From Haemophilus sp. (lineage in GTDB: Bacteria; Pseudomonadota; Gammaproteobacteria; Enterobacterales; Pasteurellaceae): DNA of 5,846 nucleotides. Of this stretch, positions 5,792-5,846 are shown piece by piece. The notes under the pieces were generated by a model. The model worked only from the letters and a program-made list of their open reading frames with translations. It had not been told where the DNA came from and did not search any database. Position 1 is the first letter of the stretch; each line of letters begins with the position of its first letter. The position numbers and the translations under genes are program-made. Where the stretch lies: contig JAHZCF010000020.1 of assembly GCA_019423005.1 (NCBI GenBank), positions 1 through 5,846 of the forward strand, written 5' to 3'.

Positions 5792-5846
5792 ATGACAGAG
5801 AAAAAAGAACCTGTAAAAAAAGTATCGCCACGTCGTAGAGCGAGAG
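5792..5846 (+). CDS. nusB: Transcription antitermination protein NusB, N-terminal fragment cut by window edge
   Basis: Only 18 codons and one further base are present: MTEKKEPVKKVSPRRRAR. The basic RRRAR stretch, normally continued by glutamate (the remaining base, g, fits), matches the N-terminus of NusB, which binds boxA RNA together with S10 in rRNA antitermination. The position directly after ribH, with a five-base gap, is the classic ribH-nusB arrangement of gammaproteobacteria. No clear Shine-Dalgarno sequence precedes the ATG, and the end of ribH is not purine-rich there, so translation is probably coupled to ribH. The call rests on the short motif plus gene order; the rest of the protein is outside the window. 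Confidence 0.88.
   Translation, partial: MTEKKEPVKKVSPRRRAR

Noticed and set aside
1..5846. Mobile element, CRISPR array, tRNA or phase-variable tetranucleotide repeat
   Set aside because: No terminal inverted repeats with a transposase, no regularly spaced repeats, no tRNA-like cloverleaf in the gaps, and no long tandem repeat was seen; every gene is housekeeping or core metabolism.

Overview
The window looks like chromosomal DNA from a Haemophilus-type member of the Pasteurellaceae. The base composition is AT-rich. There are two exact copies of the Hin-type DNA uptake core AAGTGCGGT and none of the Apl-type core. The proteins resemble their E. coli counterparts over their whole length, with gammaproteobacterial gene content. 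I cannot fix the species. Haemophilus parainfluenzae or a related Haemophilus/Aggregatibacter would fit. From memory, H. influenzae Rd does not have the glycogen cluster next to ribH-nusB.

Layout, all on the + strand: (1) bases 3-1097, the 3' five-sixths of glgC (ADP-glucose pyrophosphorylase), cut by the left window edge; (2) a 90-base gap holding an uptake sequence built into an imperfect stem-loop, then a second, stronger hairpin; (3) 1188-2627, complete glgA (glycogen synthase); (4) a strong intrinsic terminator; (5) 2742-5207, complete glgP (glycogen phosphorylase), with a second uptake core inside it on the other strand; (6) another strong terminator, followed at once by a probable extended -10 promoter; (7) 5313-5786, complete ribH (lumazine synthase); (8) 5792 to the right edge, the first codons of nusB. 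No gene-free stretch exceeds about 115 bases.

The left block is glycogen metabolism. GlgC makes ADP-glucose, GlgA polymerises it onto alpha-1,4-glucan, and GlgP removes glucose 1-phosphate from the same polymer. The hairpins suggest that the synthetic genes and the degradative gene can be expressed at different levels even though they are adjacent. The right block is the common ribH-nusB pair (riboflavin synthesis and transcription antitermination), insulated from glgP by a terminator.

I found no mobile element, CRISPR array, RNA gene or undescribed system. The observations worth a second look are small: the USS/hairpin structure between glgC and glgA, a direct repeat inside ribH that carries two near-uptake sequences, substitutions in GlgC at positions tied to allostery in E. 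coli, and a possible synteny break at glgP-ribH.
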